Source of the DNA: Bacteroidota bacterium
Lineage (GTDB): Bacteria; Bacteroidota; Bacteroidia; AKYH767-A; JABDAW01
Reading direction: 5' to 3'
NCBI GenBank assembly: GCA_023251595.1
Contig: JAHEYM010000123.1
Coordinates: forward strand, 1 to 9,646
DNA length: 9,646 bases
The notes beneath the pieces were generated by a model, which worked only from the letters and a program-made list of their open reading frames with translations, was not told the origin of the DNA and ran no database searches. This document shows, one piece after another, positions 6,070 through 9,646 of the stretch. The position numbers and the translations under genes were made by a program. Positions within the stretch are counted from its first letter, which is position 1; the number at the start of each line of letters is the position of its first letter.

Positions 6070-6107
6070 TTGTTAATTGTTAATTGTTAATTGTTAATTG
6101 TTAATTG
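6068..6107. repeat. (AATTGTT)n heptanucleotide array
   Basis: Five perfect AATTGTT units (6068-6102) and the partial unit AATTG to 6107. This is the reverse complement of the AATTAAC-type arrays. It sits 5 bp beyond the stop codon of the DUF4249 gene and immediately upstream of the -33 element of the four-helix-bundle gene. Confidence 0.95.
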
Positions 6108-6112
6108 AATTT

Positions 6113-7024
6113 TTATCTACAGATTACGGTATCATAACTGGCACCATATCCACCGAATATTCCAAATCCACCGATAACATTTGATTGAATGAGTACAGGT
6201 GTCGCAAACGGATCTCCGTTGCTTCCTGCAGAAAGTTCGAATGTTCGCCAAAAATCATATTGACCTTTGTCTATAGAACATAATTTATATACGACTGTAT
6301 CGCCACGTTTAAAAAAACCACGTTCCTCGTTTGTATCTTCGGGTGCAGTAGCCATGGTAGTTGGGTGGCGACCCCGATCAATATCATAATCGAAACCCAA
6401 TCCATTCACGACTTTATCGTCAAAAACTGAGACAAAACTGGTTGTAAAATCCGGATCCTTTATGCTTCCGTCTGCATGATGACTCAGACGTTTAGTCATA
6501 TATCTATAAAAATTTTGCTCAGCAGCCGGATCAGTCAAATGCCCCCATAAAAAACCAAGCGTATCCCCGCGTGCTGCTTCGCCTTTAAACCATGCACTAT
6601 CGAGAGGAACAGGATGTGGAATGGTAGTAGTTGCAGTCACCGTTCTATTGCCTTCTGTAACAGTTAATGTATATGTTTTTCCTACTTCACCATACAGATT
6701 AGTGCCTTTATAAACCAATGGGAAATAGGGATAATTATTCAAATCGATAACAAAATGAAGTGTATCAATATAACTTCCGTCTGTGAGCGTAACGACGGCG
6801 TCTTGTACAATATATCTTGATAAATCGGTAGAATCGAAATCAGAAAAATAGGGTGCGTTCTTCGTGATATGTACATATCCTACCTGCCCCTGCTCTATAT
6901 GTCCTTCCACAACCAATTTCGTATCGACTTGCGGAATATCAATTGCAATGTCGCGTGAGCATGAAATATTTAATATAAAAACTGAGATCAGAATGTAGAT
7001 GAAGGCGGAAGACAGCTTTTTCAT
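6113..7024 (-). CDS. DUF4249 lipoprotein, partner of the TonB-dependent receptor
   Basis: A 303-residue envelope protein. The N-terminus is a hydrophobic export signal (residues 1-21) ending LNIS/C, with Cys22 as the probable lipidated residue; the lipobox is imperfect because Asn occupies -3. The mature part begins with a predicted beta domain (KLVVEGHIEQGQVGYVHITK, 36-55) and ends with the typical DUF4249 block: FFKRGDTVVYKLCSIDKGQY (237-256), FWRTFE, SAGSNGDPFATPVLIQSN (265-282) and GGFGIFGGYGASYDTV (285-300). The start lies 11 bp after the stop of the TonB-dependent receptor on the same strand, an operon arrangement seen repeatedly for this family in Bacteroidota. By analogy with receptor/lipoprotein pairs it may sit on the outer membrane and assist substrate capture, but this is inference and no ligand can be named. 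The gene ends just before the AATTGTT array. Confidence 0.87.
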   Translation of the reverse strand: MKKLSSAFIYILISVFILNISCSRDIAIDIPQVDTKLVVEGHIEQGQVGYVHITKNAPYFSDFDSTDLSRYIVQDAVVTLTDGSYIDTLHFVIDLNNYPYFPLVYKGTNLYGEVGKTYTLTVTEGNRTVTATTTIPHPVPLDSAWFKGEAARGDTLGFLWGHLTDPAAEQNFYRYMTKRLSHHADGSIKDPDFTTSFVSVFDDKVVNGLGFDYDIDRGRHPTTMATAPEDTNEERGFFKRGDTVVYKLCSIDKGQYDFWRTFELSAGSNGDPFATPVLIQSNVIGGFGIFGGYGASYDTVICR

Positions 7025-7035
7025 AGCTATATATA

Positions 7036-9426
7036 TTAAAATTTGAAATTCCAGGTGATGGAAGGAATAATTGGGAAGAGTGAGACTTGCTGTGCAGAGA
7101 AGTGAATAATTCCGGATGCCCTGTCGCGGTCGATTGCAATATAGACGAAATACGGATTATAACGATTGTAAGCATTATAAACGGATAAATTCCAACTCGA
7201 TTCATACGTTTTGTGTTTCTTACCTGTATATGTAACAGAAAGATCCATTCGGTGGTATGGTGCTAAACGATATGAATTCCGGACACCATATTCATACGCA
7301 ATTCTATTTTCAATCATATAAAAAGAAACGGGCATCGTGGTGGCTACGCCGGTGTAGTAAACGAAGACTGCTGAGAAAACCCAGTGTGAATCCAACTCAT
7401 AAGTTCCTGTGACTGAAAGATCGTGACGTCTGTCATAACGGGCAGGAAACGCTATGCCTCCGTTTATTTCATTAAACTGACGGTTAGTGTATGAGAGGGT
7501 ATATCCAACCCAGCCTGTAAATTTACCCAACGCTTTTTTGAAGAATAATTCCATTCCATATGACCAACCTTTTCCATACGTAAAAGAAGCATCGATATTG
7601 TCATTAAAACTATCTTCAGGTTTAGACCCTTCCTTATAATCAATCTGATGTTTCATATCCTTGTAGTAAACTTCGATGGAAGTTTCATATTTATTTTGTT
7701 TGAAATTCCTGAAATATCCGAAAGCATATTGTGCTCCCAACTGGGGGTGAATTAATGTAGAACTCGGAATCCAGAGATCCGTTGGCAGACTCACTGTACT
7801 AAGAGAAGCCATGTGGACATATTGATTATTCATCGTGAACGATGCTTTCAATGAAGACTTCATATTTAAAGAATATCGAATAGAAAATCTCGGCTCAAGA
7901 CCGTCATATAATTTAATATTTTGCCAGGTTTTATAATGAGTTGTATCTATGATTTTGCCTGAGATACTGTCATGAATAAACCGGTCGTAAGGTCCAATAT
8001 GTTCGAAGGCAGAAAAACGCAAACCGAAATTCAATCTTATTTTATCTGTCAGATCAAAATCATCTGTTGCATAGATTGCACCTTCGTTTGCATAAAATTT
8101 CGTGATAGTGGATGGAAGGTATTCAGTATTCCCCGATTTTGCGGTAATATAATTCGGCATAAAAGTATGATATATATATAGTGCACCGAATTTCACATTA
8201 TGCCGGATGGTAGGATAATAGCTCACATCAGTTTTGAGATTCCAGTCGCGCACACCTGAGGCGAGTGTGAATGCAAACTGATCCTGAGAAAGAGATGAAC
8301 TGAATTTATAATCGGTAAAAATCAACGATGTATTCATAAAAAGTTTATTACTGAAAAGATGATTCCAACGTGTTGACAAGGTTGCATTTCCCCAGGGAAT
8401 AGAAATATTCGCGTTAAATTCAGAATTTTTAAATGTAAAAACATCACGACCGAAATATCCGCTGAGATAAAATTTATCTTTATCCGATAATTCATAATTA
8501 ATTTTCGTGTTGAGATCATAAAAATAATATCCGCTTCCTTTAAAGGGTGAAGTAGATTTCACAAATGGTTTCGCAAGCACATCGGCATAAGTTCTTCGTC
8601 CGGAAACGATGAAAGATGCTTTTTTCTTCAGGATAGGACCTTGTACTGTGAGTCTTGAAGAGATCAATCCGATACCACCTTCAGCATGAAATTTCATATT
8701 ATTTCCTTCTTTCATCGCTATATCAAGAACGGAGGCAAGACGTCCGCCATAATTTGCAGGCATACCGCCTTTAATCAGTGTAATATTTTTAATTGCATCC
8801 GAATTAAATACAGAGAAAAAACCGAAGAGATGAGAAGCATTATATACAGTAGCTTCATCCAATAAAATCAAGTTCTGATCGGGTCCACCACCACGCACAT
8901 AAAATCCGGTATTCCCTTCACCACCTGACTGCACACCTGGTAAAAGCTGAATTGTTTTGAGAATATCAACTTCACCCATAAAAGCAGGAAGGGCTTTAAT
9001 CTTTTCTATATTCATTTGAGTAGTTCCCATTTGCGTACTCTGCACATTTTTATCAGGCCGCTCGGCATCAATAATTACTTCTTTTGTCATCATTGCCCGC
9101 GGATACATTTCTATATTCAGCCGAATATCACGATCGAGTACAAGATTCGTATCTATATCTTTGAAACCGAGATAAGTTATCGTGAGATGATAATTTCCTT
9201 TATCGAGCGTGAGCGAATAAAATCCATAAGCATTTGTGACAGTTCCATTATTAAAATCTTTCACCAACACGGTAGCTCCGATTTGGTATTCACCGGAAGA
9301 TGCTTCTTTTATATAACCTGAAATAGTATATTTTTCCTGTGACTTCGAGTTGTGTACAAAAAATACAACTACCAACAGGAGAGTGAGGGCAAACTTCCTG
9401 AGAAAATGGGAACGGAATGAGGTCAT
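7036..9426 (-). CDS. TonB-dependent outer-membrane receptor with CarboxypepD_reg-like domain
   Basis: A 796-residue outer-membrane transporter. Residues 1-30 are a signal peptide (charged start, FALTLLLVVVFFV core, cleavage near SKSQ/E). A carboxypeptidase-regulatory-like beta domain occupies about 33-108 (ISGYIKEASSGEYQIGATVL through LNIEMYP). KEVIIDAE at 115-122 is a plausible TonB box. The plug spans about 130-240, with FYVRGGGPDQNLILLDEATV (175-194), HLFGFFSVFNSDAIKNITLI (199-218) and KGGMPANYGGRLASVLDI (219-236). The rest is a beta barrel of alternating aromatic strands ending in phenylalanine (SITWNFKF), as outer-membrane barrels do. The length is modest compared with SusC proteins, and a DUF4249 gene rather than a SusD gene follows 11 bp downstream. 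The substrate is unknown. The start ATG at 9426 overlaps the stop of a possible 6-codon leader ORF, just after a 10 bp hairpin. Confidence 0.93.
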   Translation of the reverse strand: MTSFRSHFLRKFALTLLLVVVFFVHNSKSQEKYTISGYIKEASSGEYQIGATVLVKDFNNGTVTNAYGFYSLTLDKGNYHLTITYLGFKDIDTNLVLDRDIRLNIEMYPRAMMTKEVIIDAERPDKNVQSTQMGTTQMNIEKIKALPAFMGEVDILKTIQLLPGVQSGGEGNTGFYVRGGGPDQNLILLDEATVYNASHLFGFFSVFNSDAIKNITLIKGGMPANYGGRLASVLDIAMKEGNNMKFHAEGGIGLISSRLTVQGPILKKKASFIVSGRRTYADVLAKPFVKSTSPFKGSGYYFYDLNTKINYELSDKDKFYLSGYFGRDVFTFKNSEFNANISIPWGNATLSTRWNHLFSNKLFMNTSLIFTDYKFSSSLSQDQFAFTLASGVRDWNLKTDVSYYPTIRHNVKFGALYIYHTFMPNYITAKSGNTEYLPSTITKFYANEGAIYATDDFDLTDKIRLNFGLRFSAFEHIGPYDRFIHDSISGKIIDTTHYKTWQNIKLYDGLEPRFSIRYSLNMKSSLKASFTMNNQYVHMASLSTVSLPTDLWIPSSTLIHPQLGAQYAFGYFRNFKQNKYETSIEVYYKDMKHQIDYKEGSKPEDSFNDNIDASFTYGKGWSYGMELFFKKALGKFTGWVGYTLSYTNRQFNEINGGIAFPARYDRRHDLSVTGTYELDSHWVFSAVFVYYTGVATTMPVSFYMIENRIAYEYGVRNSYRLAPYHRMDLSVTYTGKKHKTYESSWNLSVYNAYNRYNPYFVYIAIDRDRASGIIHFSAQQVSLFPIIPSITWNFKF

Positions 9427-9443
9427 ATATATAGGTTTTTCAT
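9423..9443 (-). other. Possible 6-codon leader ORF overlapping the receptor start
   Basis: On the - strand, ATG at 9443 opens a short frame encoding MKNLYI and ending with TGA at 9425-9423. The last bases form ATGA with the receptor start codon (9426-9424). The leader ATG lies at the first bases of the 3' arm of the hairpin. Such overlaps can couple translation, but a frame this short can arise by chance. Confidence 0.25.
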
Positions 9444-9462
9444 TTTATCTGTATGAAAAACC
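9434..9462 (-). promoter_or_regulatory. 10 bp inverted repeat in the receptor leader
   Basis: GGTTTTTCAT (9434-9443) and ATGAAAAACC (9453-9462) are perfect inverse complements around a 9-base loop. On the - strand the element lies between the predicted transcription start (about 9463) and the receptor ATG, leaving 7 bases between hairpin and start codon. It could be an mRNA 5' stem-loop or a protein-binding dyad. Confidence 0.6.
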
Positions 9463-9468
9463 GGACTG

Positions 9469-9476
9469 CAAAAGTA
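9469..9476 (-). promoter_or_regulatory. -7 element (TAnnTTTG) upstream of the receptor operon
   Basis: TACTTTTG on the - strand matches TAnnTTTG exactly. It lies in the 55 bp between the Rid-family stop and the receptor ATG, giving a predicted start near 9463. No TTTG or TTG is found at the expected -33 distance, which falls inside the Rid gene, so the promoter may be weak or need an activator or another sigma factor. Confidence 0.45.
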
Positions 9477-9481
9477 GCAAT

Positions 9482-9646
9482 TTAAACGACCGCTATTGCC
9501 TCTATTTCGACCAACATTTTGAGATCTATAAGGGCAGAGACTTCTACCATTGTGGTGGCAGGTCGGATGTTTTGAAAAACTTCACCATGAGCCCGACCTA
9601 TTTCCTCCCAAAGCGCAATATTTGTTGTGAAGATTCTTGTTCTCAC
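9482..9646 (-). CDS. Rid family protein (RidA/YjgF-like), 5' truncated
   Basis: The window ends inside this gene; 54 C-terminal residues are visible, read from the right edge to the TAA at 9484-9482. The sequence contains [16 protein letters not shown] (9-24), then [10 protein letters not shown] (27-36), then [10 protein letters not shown] at the end, the typical last helix and strands of the YjgF/YER057c/UK114 fold. RidA proteins are small trimers that hydrolyse reactive enamine or imine intermediates, formed for example by PLP enzymes. In RidA itself the catalytic arginine lies in PARS before VEV; here the aligned segment is PATT, so that arginine is absent. This places the protein in the non-archetypal Rid subfamilies, whose imine deaminase activity is doubtful. 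It lies upstream of the receptor gene on the same strand, separated by 55 bp holding a -7 element and a hairpin. Confidence 0.85.
   Translation of the reverse strand: MRTRIFTTNIALWEEIGRAHGEVFQNIRPATTMVEVSALIDLKMLVEIEAIAVV

Noticed and set aside
6068..6107. Intrinsic terminator after the DUF4249 gene
   Set aside because: The region is a simple tandem repeat with no GC stem and no following T run.
8334..8519. Other-frame open stretch inside the receptor barrel
   Set aside because: The receptor frame is continuous across it with clear barrel-type strands, and the alternative product has no features of its own.

Overview
The window reads as chromosomal DNA from a member of the Bacteroidota. The evidence is a type IX secretion (T9SS) C-terminal sorting domain, a TonB-dependent receptor paired with a DUF4249 lipoprotein, a small secreted TonB-C domain protein of the kind common in this phylum, and promoters of the Bacteroidota form (TTTG, about 20 bp, TAnnTTTG). 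Purine-rich ribosome binding sites are generally absent upstream of the genes. The DNA is AT-rich. Genus or species cannot be named from this window.

Layout, left to right. The + strand carries the 3' part of a class I/II aminotransferase (1-1005). After a 188 bp gap filled with tandem heptanucleotides comes a two-gene unit encoding a TfoX-N/YjbR-like small protein (1194-1550) and a TMEM175/DUF1211 membrane protein (1573-2190). Next is a small periplasmic TonB-C domain protein (2257-2676), a gap holding two consecutive hairpins, and a secreted fusion of a c-type cytochrome domain, a copper type II monooxygenase and a T9SS sorting domain (2832-4415). Everything to the right is on the - strand: thioredoxin reductase trxB (4531-5484), a free-standing four-helix-bundle protein (5648-6004), an operon of TonB-dependent receptor (7036-9426) followed by a DUF4249 lipoprotein (6113-7024), and the 3' end of a Rid-family gene cut by the window edge (9482-9646). 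No stretch longer than 300 bases lacks a gene.

Functionally this is mostly a mixture of housekeeping genes (aminotransferase, trxB, Rid) and envelope genes. The receptor and DUF4249 protein form the one clear functional pair: an outer-membrane uptake system of unknown substrate with its surface or periplasmic partner. The cytochrome/monooxygenase fusion appears to be exported and surface-anchored or released by T9SS. No complete phage, transposase, CRISPR array, tRNA or rRNA gene is visible.

The most unusual aspect is the intergenic DNA. Almost every boundary between separate transcription units holds short tandem arrays, and nearly all have a period of exactly 7 bp although their sequences differ (AATTAAC, TAGTGGT, ACCTTAT/AACTCAT, TATGAGT, AATTGTT). 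One boundary has an 8 bp period. The two within-operon junctions have none. Arrays in opposite orientation flank the TfoX-like/TMEM175 pair and, separately, the four-helix-bundle gene. Two genes have their stop codon inside an array. These arrays, the heme-monooxygenase fusion and the hairpin/leader-ORF arrangement before the TonB receptor are the points most worth a second look.
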